Shown: one piece after another, positions 1 through 9,460 of the stretch | How positions within the stretch are numbered: the stretch's first letter is position 1 | How the letters are laid out: each line of letters begins with the position of its first letter | Position numbers and translations under genes: made by a program | The notes under the pieces: generated by a model | Databases searched by the model: none | Told to the model about the DNA's origin: nothing | What the model saw: only the letters and a program-made list of their open reading frames with translations | Assembly: GCF_014050145.1 (NCBI RefSeq) | Contig: NZ_JACFYF010000014.1 | Span: 27,514-91,513 of the forward strand | Direction of reading: 5' to 3' | From: Vibrio marinisediminis | Lineage (GTDB): Bacteria > Pseudomonadota > Gammaproteobacteria > Enterobacterales > Vibrionaceae | DNA length: 64,000 nucleotides

Positions 1-278
1 TCGTGTCGTCTGCCAAAAGCATGGCAAATAGCGTGAAAGATGAAATCAGTCACGAGCTTAAGGTACAAGAATTACAAGAGAATCTACGTAAAGCTGAACA
101 GATGGGAATGGAAGATTTATCTCCAGAACTGAAGTCTTCAGTAGATGAACTCAAAAAAGCGGCGCAAGAGGTACAGCGTCCCTATGCTCAAAAGGCTACA
201 GAGACAAGTGAAGTAGGCGTGGACTCGACTCCGCGTTCTTCTGAGACAAGTACCCCTGCAGATAAGAAAGCCGAGTAG
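1..278 (+). CDS. tatB: Sec-independent translocase subunit TatB (C-terminal part)
   Basis: This is the C-terminal part of TatB, a subunit of the twin-arginine translocase that receives folded RR-signal substrates with TatC. The gene begins left of the window, so the N-terminal membrane helix is not visible. What remains is the charged amphipathic segment (SHELKVQELQENL) followed by a disordered Ser/Thr/Pro/Lys-rich tail, as in TatB of vibrios. A hairpin with a U-run follows and tatC starts 62 bases later, so the gene belongs to a tatABC operon. A GTG at position 3 is in frame but is internal, not a start. The assignment rests on the tail and on tatC next door. Confidence 0.85.
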   Translation, partial: VSSAKSMANSVKDEISHELKVQELQENLRKAEQMGMEDLSPELKSSVDELKKAAQEVQRPYAQKATETSEVGVDSTPRSSETSTPADKKAE

Positions 279-289
279 TCTCATCGTGA

Positions 290-317
290 GGAGCTGCATC
301 TATTGCGGCTCCTTTTT
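290..317 (+). terminator. Hairpin with U-run between tatB and tatC
   Basis: An 8-bp stem (GGAGCTGC with GCGGCTCC, one U-G pair, 7-nt loop) is followed directly by five T. It has the form of an intrinsic terminator but lies inside the tat operon, so it may be a partial terminator that lowers tatC relative to tatAB (inference). Confidence 0.6.
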
Positions 318-340
318 GATCTTTTTGAATGAGGTTTGAT

Positions 341-1099
341 ATGTCCTCTGTTGAGCAGACGCAACCTTTAATCAGCCACCTTCTTGAGCTAAGAAACCGC
401 CTACTTCGGGCGATTCTTGCTGTTTTGGTGGTGTTTGTTGGCTTGATTTATTTTTCAAATGAAATCTACGAGTTTGTTTCAAAGCCGCTAGTAGATAAGT
501 TGCCTGAAGGGGCAACCATGATCGCAACAGATGTTGCCTCACCTTTCTTTACCCCATTAAAGTTAACTTTAATTGCTTCGGTTTTCGTTGCTGTACCGTT
601 TATATTGCATCAGGTGTGGTCGTTTGTTGCTCCGGGTCTCTATAAGCATGAACGTCGGCTAATTATGCCGCTGATGTTCTCTAGCTCATTGCTGTTTTAT
701 ACCGGTGTTGCTTTTGCTTACTATGTGGTCTTCCCACTGGTCTTTGGTTTCTTTACTGCTATCTCACTGGGTGGGGTCGAGTTTGCTACTGATATTTCCA
801 GCTATTTGGATTTCGTATTAGCATTGTTCTTGGCATTTGGTATCGCGTTTGAAGTACCAGTCGCGATTATTCTGCTTTGCTGGACAGGTGCGACAACGCC
901 AGAAAGTTTGCGAGAAAAGCGTCCATACATAGTGGTGATCGCATTTGTCATTGGTATGTTGCTGACACCTCCGGATATGATCTCTCAGACGTTACTTGCC
1001 ATTCCAATGTGTATTTTGTTTGAAGTCGGACTGTTCTTTGCCAGATTCTATGTGCGCAAAGACCGCGATGACGAAAATGAAGAAGAAGTCGAAGAGTAG
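341..1099 (+). CDS. tatC: Sec-independent protein translocase subunit TatC
   Basis: TatC is the polytopic inner-membrane core of the Tat translocase and binds the twin-arginine signal peptide. The 252-residue product has the typical N-terminus ([16 protein letters not shown]), six hydrophobic segments and a charged C-terminal tail rich in Asp/Glu. The start at 341 was chosen because GAGG lies six bases upstream and the protein then begins [14 protein letters not shown]; an in-frame ATG at 329 lies before that ribosome site. It follows tatB. The next gene is convergent, and a shared bidirectional terminator separates them. Confidence 0.97.
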   Translation: MSSVEQTQPLISHLLELRNRLLRAILAVLVVFVGLIYFSNEIYEFVSKPLVDKLPEGATMIATDVASPFFTPLKLTLIASVFVAVPFILHQVWSFVAPGLYKHERRLIMPLMFSSSLLFYTGVAFAYYVVFPLVFGFFTAISLGGVEFATDISSYLDFVLALFLAFGIAFEVPVAIILLCWTGATTPESLREKRPYIVVIAFVIGMLLTPPDMISQTLLAIPMCILFEVGLFFARFYVRKDRDDENEEEVEE

Positions 1100-1102
1100 A
1101 GA

Positions 1103-1127
1103 AAAGGTTGGCAATGCCAACCTTTTT
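1103..1127. terminator. Bidirectional terminator between tatC and the TatD-family gene
   Basis: The inverted repeat AAGGTTGGCA/TGCCAACCTT is flanked by an A-run on the left and six T on the right. It can end transcription from both convergent genes. Confidence 0.85.
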
Positions 1128-1149
1128 TACATTTAGAGCCAGTGAAACG

Positions 1150-1923
1150 CTAAATCTTAAATAATGCCTTGGCATTCATGGTGGTGATTTGGTCGACTTG
1201 CTCAATCGTTAATTCACGAAGTTCAGCGATGCGATGGGCTACCAGCTGTGTGTAGGCGGGTTCATTACGCTTGCCGCGATGTGGCACTGGTGCCAGGTAT
1301 GGGCAGTCAGTTTCCAAGATCACAGAGTTCATATCGAGCTGTGGGATCACCTTATCCATACCCCCATTCTTAAATGTCGATACGCCACCTAAACCCAAAT
1401 GAAAACCAAGATCGTTAATCGCTTTTGCTTCTTCGACACTGCCACCAAAGCAGTGGAATACACCACGTAACGAGCCGTCCTGCTCTTTTTCCAGCAAGGC
1501 TAAGGTCTCTTGAATGGAATCACGGGTGTGGATGACCACCGGCAATTGCATCTCTTTAGCCCAATTAAGTTGAGTAATAAAGGCATGCTCTTGCTCTGCT
1601 TTGTAGGTTTTATCCCAATATAAATCGATACCAATTTCACCCACGGCGATGAAGGAGTGCTTGCTAAACCAGCTATAAATCGTCGCTAATGTCTGTTCGA
1701 CGTTCGCGTCCACATAGCAAGGGTGCAAACCCATCATAGAGCGACAGACTTGAGGGTAAGCGGCTTCAGCTGCCAACATTGGCTCGATAGAATCTAAGTC
1801 AATATTAGGCAATAAAATGGTGTCTATGCCTTGAGCTAGTGCGCGTTGAACAACTTGCTCGCGATCATTATCAAACTCGCTAGCGTAGATGTGCGCGTGG
1901 GTATCGATCATGGTAGTACTCAT
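1150..1923 (-). CDS. TatD-family metal-dependent hydrolase / DNase
   Basis: A 257-residue TIM-barrel metallohydrolase of the TatD family, usually Mg-dependent 3'-5' exonucleases. Visible family motifs are the N-terminal metal pair in MIDTHAHI, the GEIGID loop, VIHTRDS, FHCFGGS, and ETDCPYLAP with the catalytic Asp. Details such as the DTHAHI start and GGVSTFKN resemble the YcfH/YabD branch more than E. coli TatD, so no symbol is given although it sits beside tatC, where tatD often lies. It converges on tatC and is divergent from hemB. The start is uncertain: an in-frame ATG four codons in is equally possible and neither has a strong ribosome site. Confidence 0.9.
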   Translation of the reverse strand: MSTTMIDTHAHIYASEFDNDREQVVQRALAQGIDTILLPNIDLDSIEPMLAAEAAYPQVCRSMMGLHPCYVDANVEQTLATIYSWFSKHSFIAVGEIGIDLYWDKTYKAEQEHAFITQLNWAKEMQLPVVIHTRDSIQETLALLEKEQDGSLRGVFHCFGGSVEEAKAINDLGFHLGLGGVSTFKNGGMDKVIPQLDMNSVILETDCPYLAPVPHRGKRNEPAYTQLVAHRIAELRELTIEQVDQITTMNAKALFKI

Positions 1924-1997
1924 TGAAAACGGATGTGACGAGTATACGGCAGTGTGAAGCTGAGGTCATTTTTTGCATTTTTTACTATTGACGCTAG

Positions 1998-3107
<1,110 letters not shown>

Positions 3108-3127
3108 ACTCAGCCAAATATAGAATC

Positions 3128-3154
3128 AAAAGGTCGGCTTTGCCGGCCTTTTTT
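3128..3154 (+). terminator. Intrinsic terminator after hemB
   Basis: Stem AAAAGGTCGGC / GCCGGCCTTTT with a three-base loop and a run of T. Confidence 0.9.
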
Positions 3155-3188
3155 AATGGCATGATGGTCTTAATTGAAGGAGACAATA

Positions 3189-3623
3189 ATGACGGTAGTT
3201 TTTCGTCAGGGTACGGTAGCAGAATGTATCGAGGCTGTTGAAGCGATCAATGAATTTATACGTAAAGAGACGGTTGAGTCGTTGTCTGCCCGTTTACACG
3301 GCAAGCGATCTCTGATTTTGTTGGCTGAGGAACAAGGTAAGATCATCGGTTTTAAAATTGGCTATGAGTTGGATTCACACACGTTTTATAGTTGGTTTGG
3401 CGGAGTATCACCGGTGGCTCGTGGCAAAGGTGTCGCGCAGCAATTACTGAACGATCAAGAAGCTTGGGTGGCAGAGCAGGGCTATTCAGCCATTAAGGTA
3501 AAATCTCTAAATCAATTTCCATCTATGCTGAGATTGCTGATCAAAAATGGCTATATGATTGAAAATTATGAGCAAAAATCAGATCTATGTGAATCTCGAA
3601 TCCACTTCATTAAAGCGATGTAA
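3189..3623 (+). CDS. GNAT-family N-acetyltransferase
   Basis: A 144-residue acetyl-CoA-dependent acyltransferase of the GNAT fold. The acetyl-CoA pyrophosphate loop is visible as VARGKGVAQQLL around residues 79-90, preceded by the beta-4 strand FYSWFGGVSP and followed by a C-terminal domain with NGYMIENYE. The substrate cannot be read from sequence. The start at 3189 was chosen because AAGGAG lies seven bases upstream; an ATG at 3174 lies before it. The gene stands alone between the hemB terminator and the RyhB promoter. Its position between hemB and polA is shared by vibrios (recalled synteny). Confidence 0.88.
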   Translation: MTVVFRQGTVAECIEAVEAINEFIRKETVESLSARLHGKRSLILLAEEQGKIIGFKIGYELDSHTFYSWFGGVSPVARGKGVAQQLLNDQEAWVAEQGYSAIKVKSLNQFPSMLRLLIKNGYMIENYEQKSDLCESRIHFIKAM

Positions 3624-3653
3624 AAATAAATGAGACTTTTTCTCATTTAGATG

Positions 3654-3683
3654 TTGACTGTGTAAATGATAATCATTATTATC
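3654..3683 (+). promoter_or_regulatory. ryhB promoter overlapped by a Fur box
   Basis: A -35 TTGACT (3654-3659) and -10 TATTAT (3677-3682) are 17 bases apart. The -10 lies in a near-consensus Fur box, AAATGATAATCATTATTATC (3664-3683). Iron-loaded Fur would block the polymerase, so transcription should rise in iron starvation. Confidence 0.9.
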
Positions 3684-3688
3684 AATCT

Positions 3689-3914
3689 CGTCTTAGGGAA
3701 TTAGGAAGTTCACAGGGAAGTTGATTTACAATATTCAAGCTATTGAATTTAGTAACTAAACAGAATCTTTCGAACTTGTACTCATTCTTTTTGACACGAC
3801 ATTGCTCACATTGCTTCCAGTGTAATTTATAGCTTTATGGTAAAGCGGCATGTTTAACATGAAATGCTTTGACCCTTTTTTTGCTAGGCGACATCGAAAG
3901 ATGTCGCTTTTTTT
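3689..3914 (+). ncRNA. ryhB: RyhB small RNA (iron-responsive, Hfq-dependent)
   Basis: RyhB base-pairs with mRNAs of iron-using proteins and lowers them during iron starvation. The conserved core TTGCTCACATTGCTTCCAG lies at 3802-3820 and matches the pairing region of enterobacterial RyhB. The RNA starts about seven bases after the -10 and ends in a strong terminator (GCGACATC, GAAA loop, GATGTCGC, seven T) at 3888-3914. The length of about 226 nt is more than twice that of E. coli RyhB but fits the long RyhB known from Vibrio cholerae, where it is also located just upstream of polA. The exact 5' end is inferred from the promoter. Confidence 0.92.
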
Positions 3915-4238
3915 ATTGGTTTTATTTGGGCTTGAACAAAAGGACACCAGCAGTCTTTTCCACAATTAAGGATCGTTTTTAGATCGCATTTTTGTTGATC
4001 GATCTTTTGTTTTGTTCTTTATATACAAAGGGTTAATTTTAAATTTTCTAAAAATGTGACATTCGTCAATGTTGGTGAATAATTATTATAAACAGAGTTA
4101 TCCACAGTTCGATGTGTGGTGTGAAGGGATGATCGTCTCATGTCGCAAGAGACATCACAGACTTTGCATAGCATCGCTGACGTAGTCGTGGCATCCTAAG
4201 CGGATCTAATTCGCATTCTCTTTGGAAACTAAAAGACT
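3915..4238 (+). promoter_or_regulatory. polA upstream region: DnaA box and GATC cluster in AT-rich DNA
   Basis: No gene is visible here. The stretch holds four GATC sites within 34 bp (3971, 3982, 3997, 4001), a very AT-rich segment (4010-4090) and one perfect DnaA box TTATCCACA (4098-4106), with another GATC at 4131. This suggests that polA transcription is tied to DnaA and Dam; DnaA effects on polA expression have been reported in E. coli. It is not an origin, since one perfect box is too few. Confidence 0.5.
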
Positions 4239-7028
4239 ATGGCTCGCATACCAGATAATCCACTAATTCTGATCGACGGTTCTTCTTACCTATATCGTGC
4301 ATTCCATGCCTATCCAGGCACTATGAGTAATGGCGAGATTCCGACTAATGCGGTATACGGCGTAGTGAACATGCTACGCAGCATGATGCGTCAATTTGCT
4401 TCTGATCGTATTGCGGTAGTGTTTGATGCCAAAGGCAAAACATTCCGTGACGACATGTATTCCGAATACAAAGCCAATCGTCCACCAATGCCGGATGACT
4501 TACGTTGCCAAATTGAACCGCTGTATGACGTGATCCGAGCGATGGGACTGCCATTGATCTCCATCACCGGCGTTGAAGCGGATGATGTGATTGGTACTCT
4601 TGCCTATCAAGCATCACAGCAAGATATACCGGTACTGATCAGTACAGGTGATAAGGACATGGCACAGCTGGTTGATGAGAACGTTACCTTGATCAATACC
4701 ATGACCAATGTGGTTCTGGATCGTGAGGGAGTGATCGAGAAGTTTGGTATTCCACCTGAGTTGATCATCGATTATCTGGCGTTGATGGGGGATAAAGTCG
4801 ATAACATCCCTGGCGTTCCTGGTGTGGGTGATAAAACAGCGACAGCCTTATTACAAGGTATTGGTGGCTTAGATAAATTATTTGAGAACCTTGATGATAT
4901 TGCCCCTCTGGGTTTCCGTGGCTCAAAAACCATGGCGAAAAAACTGGTCGATAACAAAGAAGAAGCGTTGCTTTCTTACCAGCTTGCGACGATCAAACTT
5001 GATGTAGAGATGGAGTTTAAACCGCAGGATCTTGTTAAAGCGGAGCCAAACAAAGATGAGCTAATTAAATTGTTTGGTCAGTTGGTGTTTAAATCATGGC
5101 TGAATGATCTGCTCGACGGTGGTACCGGTGTTGTTGAAGCTGACGAAAAGTCGGGTGCAGTTGCCTCGAGCTCAGCAAGCCAAGCGGAAGTCAATACTGC
5201 CGCGGTGAACATAGATCGTAGCCAATACCAGACCATTCTTGATCAAGAGACATTTAATCAGTGGCTAGAGAAGCTTAAAGCCGCGGATGTGTTCGCTTTT
5301 GATACTGAAACTGACAGCCTAGATTACATGGTGGCAAATTTAGTTGGTTTGTCATTCGCAACTGAAGAAGGCGTGGCTGCTTACGTACCTGTGGCACATG
5401 ACTACTTAGATGCGCCGCAGCAATTGGATCGTGATTGGGTACTAGAGCAGCTAAAACCAATTTTAGAAGATGATAATCAAGCCAAAGTCGGGCAGAACTT
5501 AAAATACGATGCCAGCGTGCTAGCGCGCTACGGCATTGAAATGCGCGGTATCAAATATGACACCATGTTGGCGTCTTACGTTTTTAATAGCGTTGGCGGT
5601 AAGCATGATATGGATAGCCTAGCATTACGCTTCCTACAGCACAGCTGTATCTCATTTGAACAAATTGCCGGTAAGGGTAAAAACCAACTCACCTTCAATC
5701 AGATCGACCTTGAACAAGCCGCGCCGTACGCAGCAGAAGATGCGGATGTCACTTTGCGTCTGCACCACCGCTTAAATGAAAGTTTGTTGCAAGATGAAAA
5801 ACTCAATGCCATCTATCAACAGATTGAAGTTCCATTGGTGCCAGTGTTATCTCGCATCGAACGCACAGGTGTCTTCATTGATGACATGATGCTGTCTGCG
5901 CAGTCACAAGAAATCGCCGTTCGTTTGGATGAACTAGAACAGCAAGCTTACGAGGTTGCTGAACAAGAGTTCAATATGAACTCTCCAAAACAGCTTCAAG
6001 CGATCTTGTTCGAAAAGATGGGCTTACCTGTGGTGAAGAAGACGCCGTCAGGCACGCCATCGACCAATGAAGAAGTGTTGCAAGAATTGGCTTTAGATTA
6101 CCCTCTGCCTAAGCTGATTTTAGAATATCGTGGGTTAGCGAAACTGAAATCAACTTATACAGATAAGCTGCCGAAGATGATCAATCCAGAAACAGGGCGT
6201 GTTCATACTTCTTATCACCAAGCGGTGACCGCGACAGGCCGTTTATCATCAACCGATCCTAACTTGCAAAATATTCCAATTCGTAATGAAGAAGGTCGCC
6301 GTATTCGCCAGGCGTTTGTTGCGCCACATGGCTACAGAATTATGGCTGTCGACTACTCTCAAATTGAGCTGCGAATTATGGCGCACCTTTCTGCTGACCA
6401 AGCATTACTGGATGCCTTCCGTGACGGTAAAGATATTCATACTGCTACCGCAGCTGAAATTATGGGAGTAAGTATCGACCAAGTAAGTTCAGAACAACGT
6501 CGTCGCGCCAAAGCGGTTAACTTTGGTCTTATTTATGGTATGAGTGCGTTTGGTCTAGCAAAACAACTCGGCATCCCACGTGGTGAAGCACAAGAGTATA
6601 TGAATAAGTACTTCGAGCGTTACCCTGGTGTTATGCAGTATATGGAAGATACTCGTAGCACTGCCGCAGCAAAAGGTTATGTTGAAACCATTTTTGGACG
6701 CCGTTTGTACTTACCTGAAATTACGTCTCGTAATGGCATGCGTCGTAAAGCGGCTGAACGTGCTGCGATTAACGCACCAATGCAAGGTACCGCCGCTGAT
6801 ATCATTAAGAAAGCGATGCTACTGGTGGATGAGTGGATTGAAAAAGAAGGCAATGGTCGAGTTAAGTTATTGATGCAAGTACACGATGAATTGGTCTTTG
6901 AAGTACAAGAGTCAGCTTTAGCCGAAATTGAAACAAAAGTACAAAATTTGATGGAGTCGGCTGCTCAGTTGGAAGTGCCATTGGTTGCGGAAGCAGGGCA
7001 TGGCGATAACTGGGAACAGGCGCACTAG
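4239..7028 (+). CDS. polA: DNA polymerase I
   Basis: Repair and Okazaki-fragment-processing polymerase, 929 residues, nearly the length of the E. coli enzyme (928). Domain order is complete: 5'-3' exonuclease (residues 1 to about 290, with [26 protein letters not shown] and VPGVGDKTA); 3'-5' proofreading exonuclease (about 325-520, with an intact DTETDSL motif at 354, so proofreading should be active); and polymerase (motif [15 protein letters not shown] near 704, motif [18 protein letters not shown], motif [10 protein letters not shown] near 880). The ribosome site is weak, but the N-terminus matches Vibrio PolA. It lies alone between RyhB and Spot 42 with its own terminator. Confidence 0.99.
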   Translation: MARIPDNPLILIDGSSYLYRAFHAYPGTMSNGEIPTNAVYGVVNMLRSMMRQFASDRIAVVFDAKGKTFRDDMYSEYKANRPPMPDDLRCQIEPLYDVIRAMGLPLISITGVEADDVIGTLAYQASQQDIPVLISTGDKDMAQLVDENVTLINTMTNVVLDREGVIEKFGIPPELIIDYLALMGDKVDNIPGVPGVGDKTATALLQGIGGLDKLFENLDDIAPLGFRGSKTMAKKLVDNKEEALLSYQLATIKLDVEMEFKPQDLVKAEPNKDELIKLFGQLVFKSWLNDLLDGGTGVVEADEKSGAVASSSASQAEVNTAAVNIDRSQYQTILDQETFNQWLEKLKAADVFAFDTETDSLDYMVANLVGLSFATEEGVAAYVPVAHDYLDAPQQLDRDWVLEQLKPILEDDNQAKVGQNLKYDASVLARYGIEMRGIKYDTMLASYVFNSVGGKHDMDSLALRFLQHSCISFEQIAGKGKNQLTFNQIDLEQAAPYAAEDADVTLRLHHRLNESLLQDEKLNAIYQQIEVPLVPVLSRIERTGVFIDDMMLSAQSQEIAVRLDELEQQAYEVAEQEFNMNSPKQLQAILFEKMGLPVVKKTPSGTPSTNEEVLQELALDYPLPKLILEYRGLAKLKSTYTDKLPKMINPETGRVHTSYHQAVTATGRLSSTDPNLQNIPIRNEEGRRIRQAFVAPHGYRIMAVDYSQIELRIMAHLSADQALLDAFRDGKDIHTATAAEIMGVSIDQVSSEQRRRAKAVNFGLIYGMSAFGLAKQLGIPRGEAQEYMNKYFERYPGVMQYMEDTRSTAAAKGYVETIFGRRLYLPEITSRNGMRRKAAERAAINAPMQGTAADIIKKAMLLVDEWIEKEGNGRVKLLMQVHDELVFEVQESALAEIETKVQNLMESAAQLEVPLVAEAGHGDNWEQAH

Positions 7029-7061
7029 ACAAAAAATAAGCAACATTTAACATTTAACATG

Positions 7062-7090
7062 AGCCAGCGCACAAATGCTGGCTTTTTTTT
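7062..7090 (+). terminator. Intrinsic terminator after polA
   Basis: Stem AGCCAGC/GCTGGCT with an eight-base loop, followed by eight T. Confidence 0.9.
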
Positions 7091-7168
7091 ATCGATAAAA
7101 AAGTTGGCGCTTAAGAAGTGAATATGTTGCTAAATTGGAAATTAGTGAAAATAAATTACAAAAATTCT

Positions 7169-7196
7169 TTGAATTTCTGACCAATTGTTGTACATT
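7169..7196 (+). promoter_or_regulatory. Spot 42 promoter
   Basis: TTGAAT (7169-7174) and TACATT (7191-7196), 16 bases apart, sit at the right distance from the conserved Spot 42 5' end. A short palindrome (AAATTC-TTT-GAATTT without the shared base, 7162-7176) overlaps the -35. In E. coli spf is repressed by cAMP-CRP; I see no good CRP site here, only a badly spaced one near 7144. Confidence 0.5.
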
Positions 7197-7203
7197 AATC
7201 GAC

Positions 7204-7308
7204 GTAGGGTACAGAGGTAAGATGTTCTATCTTTCAGACCTTTTGTTTCACGTTATTGGATTAGGCTGATTCAGCCGCCCCAGCCAGCATTTGGCTGGGG
7301 CGTTTTTT
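7204..7308 (+). ncRNA. spf: Spot 42 small RNA
   Basis: Spot 42 is an Hfq-binding sRNA that represses central and secondary carbon metabolism genes when glucose is available. The first 40 bases, from GTAGGGTACAG through TTTCAGACCTTTT, are essentially those of E. coli Spot 42, and the 3' end has the same GCCCCAGCC/GGCTGGGGC terminator stem (7277-7301) followed by six T. The middle differs slightly. It sits directly downstream of polA, as in E. coli and other vibrios. Length is about 105 nt. Confidence 0.96.
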
Positions 7309-7310
7309 CT

Positions 7311-7646
7311 TGTGGCAAAGAAAATTTTAATCGTCCACTTTTACCTACATAAATGCCATCTCGCATCGTAAGTTCTTCAACTCTTTCCTCCACATTTTGC
7401 TTACACGCAAAATGACCAGCGGCGTAAATCTGTAATATTCCTTCATCACACTTTTATTATTTCGCACAAAAAACAAACAAACCAATATTAACCATCTGAA
7501 AACAAAGAACTTGTTTCATGCCTTTATTTGTGGGCTTTTTCGTCAAATTGAGCCAATTGATTGCGCTAGGCAGGGGGAGTTGCAAGTTACATTAAGTTGG
7601 GCAAAGCTAGCTAAATAATTATAACAACTATTAATTCTCTCCCGTT
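7311..7646. other. Gene-free stretch between Spot 42 and an orphan terminator
   Basis: No convincing protein gene. A possible promoter (TTGGGC, 17 bases, TATAAC at about 7596-7624) precedes the orphan terminator, so a short RNA may be made here. In Aliivibrio an additional sRNA next to spf (VSsrna24) has been described, as I recall; whether this is its homologue is not settled by reading alone. Confidence 0.35.
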
Positions 7647-7671
7647 GCCCCATTGACTAGTGGGGCTTTTT
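7647..7671 (+). terminator. Orphan intrinsic terminator downstream of Spot 42
   Basis: GCCCCA / TGGGGC stem with an eight-base loop and five T, nested in a wider inverted repeat (CTCTCCC 7637-7643 and GGGAGAG 7681-7687). No upstream plus-strand gene needs it, since Spot 42 has its own terminator. Confidence 0.7.
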
Positions 7672-7706
7672 CTTTGTCTTGGGAGAGGTTAGTCGTACGG
7701 CAAGCA

Positions 7707-7733
7707 ACAAAAAGCCCCGCACTTGGCGAGGCT
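7707..7733 (-). terminator. Intrinsic terminator after engB
   Basis: Read on the minus strand: AGCCTCGC, loop CAAGT, GCGGGGCT, then a T-run. It lies just beyond the engB stop. Confidence 0.85.
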
Positions 7734-7753
7734 AATTGGTGAGGTTGGCGCTA

Positions 7754-8419
7754 TTATTCGCCGTCGTTGTCAGACTCAAGATCTGATTCAACGTCTTCCT
7801 CAACAAGGTGTGCAAATGCGGGAGCAAACCATTCGTCTAGCTTGTTGCGCAGTACATCAACACCTAAACCTTTTAGGGTTGAGAAAGCGTCAACTTGTAC
7901 AGTGCCGCCGAAGCCTTTGGCGTCTTCGCGAATTTTGCTCAATTGTGCTTTACGCGCGCCGCTTTTTAGCTTGTCCGCTTTAGTTAATAGTACTTGAACT
8001 GGAATACCACTATCGACAGCCCAGTAGATTAACTGTTGATCGAGATCTTTCATCGGATGACGAATATCCATTAACACCACTAGACCTTTTAGGCATTGGC
8101 GTTTTTGTAGGTATTCACCAAGCGACTTTTGCCACTTCTTTTTCATTTCAAGTGGTACTTGAGCAAAGCCGTACCCTGGTAAGTCGACAATATGGCAGCC
8201 ATCAGTCACTTTAAATAAGTTGATAAGCTGAGTTCGACCGGGTGTTTTACTGGTTTTAGCCAGGCTCTTTTGATTGGTTAATCGATTTAGAGAGCTCGAC
8301 TTGCCCGCATTGGAGCGTCCGGCGAACGCAATTTCAATGCCCTCATCCTCTGGCAAATGACGAATGTCAGGTGCACTTGTGATGAAATGGGTGTTTTGGT
8401 AATTAATTTTTACGCTCAC
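7754..8419 (-). CDS. engB: Ribosome biogenesis GTPase EngB (YihA/YsxC)
   Basis: An essential TRAFAC-class GTPase for assembly of the large ribosomal subunit. The G motifs are clear: P-loop GRSNAGKSS, switch region [18 protein letters not shown], and TKADKL for guanine recognition. The C-terminus is acidic ([15 protein letters not shown]). The GTG start at 8419 was preferred because GGAG lies six bases upstream; an in-frame ATG four codons earlier (8431) lacks such a site and gives MELTVSV instead of VSVKINYQ. It is divergent from the cytochrome c4 gene, as in other vibrios. Confidence 0.95.
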   Translation of the reverse strand: MSVKINYQNTHFITSAPDIRHLPEDEGIEIAFAGRSNAGKSSSLNRLTNQKSLAKTSKTPGRTQLINLFKVTDGCHIVDLPGYGFAQVPLEMKKKWQKSLGEYLQKRQCLKGLVVLMDIRHPMKDLDQQLIYWAVDSGIPVQVLLTKADKLKSGARKAQLSKIREDAKGFGGTVQVDAFSTLKGLGVDVLRNKLDEWFAPAFAHLVEEDVESDLESDNDGE

Positions 8420-8567
8420 TGTTAACTCCATCTCGACTTTGTGTAGTCAATTGATTACTTTTTTGTGAATTTGTGTAAAATAACCGTACTCGGCATGAGG
8501 TCGCCTATTGTACCATGAGTGGCAATGCAGAGTGGTACTGGAAGCTTGATAATTATAATGGAATGTC

Positions 8568-9185
8568 ATGAAGAAATTAGTGCTAATTGTGAGTCTTTTG
8601 GCCAGCTGCTCCGTATGGGCCCAAGGCAGCATAGAAGCTGGTAAAGCGAAATCTCAAACTTGTGTTGCGTGTCATGGAGCGGACGGCAACAGTTTACTTG
8701 GAATGTATCCTTCACTGGCTGGTCAGCACGCGAAGTATATAGAGAAGCAGCTGAAAGACCTAAAACTCGGAATGACGAGTGGTGGTAAACAAGGTCGTTA
8801 TGACCCTGTTATGAGCGGTATGGCAATGCCGCTGAATGAACAAGATATGGCAGATCTAGCAGCCTACTACGCTTCATTACCACTTGCTCCTAATACAACA
8901 CCTGAAGATGTTGTAGAGCAAGGCAAAGCGCTTTATGCCGCCGGTGATGCGCAGCGTGGATTAACCGCTTGTATTGCCTGTCATGGTCCGCGTGGTAACG
9001 GTACTGAGTTATCTGGATTCCCTAAAATCTCTGGTCAGCATGCTGATTACATTAAGCTTCAGCTAGAGAAATTCAGAGACGGTAATCGTGGCAACGACAT
9101 GAACGAAATGATGCGTGATGTTGCCAAGAAGCTAACGGATGAAGATATTGATGTACTGTCTAAGTATGTTGGTGGTCTTCACTAA
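8568..9185 (+). CDS. Cytochrome c4 (diheme, periplasmic)
   Basis: A 205-residue exported diheme cytochrome that passes electrons from the bc1 complex to terminal oxidases. An N-terminal signal peptide (MKKLVLIVSLLASCSVWA, cleavage after residue 18) is followed by two similar domains, each with a CxxCH heme site (CVACH near residue 30, CIACH near 134). The axial methionines probably lie in the M-rich stretches MSGMAMPLNE and NEMMRDVAKKL. The length is typical of the family. It has its own terminator (9211-9237). Confidence 0.94.
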   Translation: MKKLVLIVSLLASCSVWAQGSIEAGKAKSQTCVACHGADGNSLLGMYPSLAGQHAKYIEKQLKDLKLGMTSGGKQGRYDPVMSGMAMPLNEQDMADLAAYYASLPLAPNTTPEDVVEQGKALYAAGDAQRGLTACIACHGPRGNGTELSGFPKISGQHADYIKLQLEKFRDGNRGNDMNEMMRDVAKKLTDEDIDVLSKYVGGLH

Positions 9186-9210
9186 ACTCTTATCTTCCAG
9201 TCAAACTCTC

Positions 9211-9237
9211 AAAGCCATGTCCTAGACATGGCTTTTT
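9211..9237 (+). terminator. Intrinsic terminator after cytochrome c4
   Basis: AAAGCCATGTC / GACATGGCTTT hairpin with a three-base loop and T-run. Confidence 0.88.
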
Positions 9238-9253
9238 GTTTGCCACTACTTAA

Positions 9254-9269
9254 TGTGATTTAAATCACA
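9254..9269. promoter_or_regulatory. Perfect CRP-type site upstream of a Csr sRNA
   Basis: TGTGATTTAAATCACA is the full symmetric CRP consensus (TGTGA-N6-TCACA). It is centred about 200 bp before the inferred start of the Csr-type RNA and just after the cytochrome c4 terminator, so the sRNA is the likely target. The inner TGAT/ATCA also resembles an FNR site. Confidence 0.7.
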
Positions 9270-9460
9270 CCTGCTAGTTCGCCCACTTCTCCTATCTTGC
9301 TCTGCTCTTTGTGAGACATTCGCCATTCTTTCGCCAGCTATTAACGAGTGCTTAGATGTAAATTATTTTAAAAACAACATCTTAATGTTGTGTGTGTTAT
9401 TTAGTCGTATTTTTTTAGTTGAAGATGTTGTGCATAAAGCCTTAAGCAGTAAAGTATCTA

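Noticed and set aside
3756-3965. 69-codon minus-strand frame across RyhB
   Set aside because: Overlaps the conserved sRNA core and terminator; no ribosome site or protein features.
3915-4238. Replication origin near polA
   Set aside because: Only one perfect DnaA box; no array of boxes or neighbouring mioC/gidA/dnaA genes.
7141-7163. CRP site upstream of Spot 42
   Set aside because: The GTGA and TTACA half-sites are one base too far apart and poorly matched; CRP control is known in E. coli but is not evident here.
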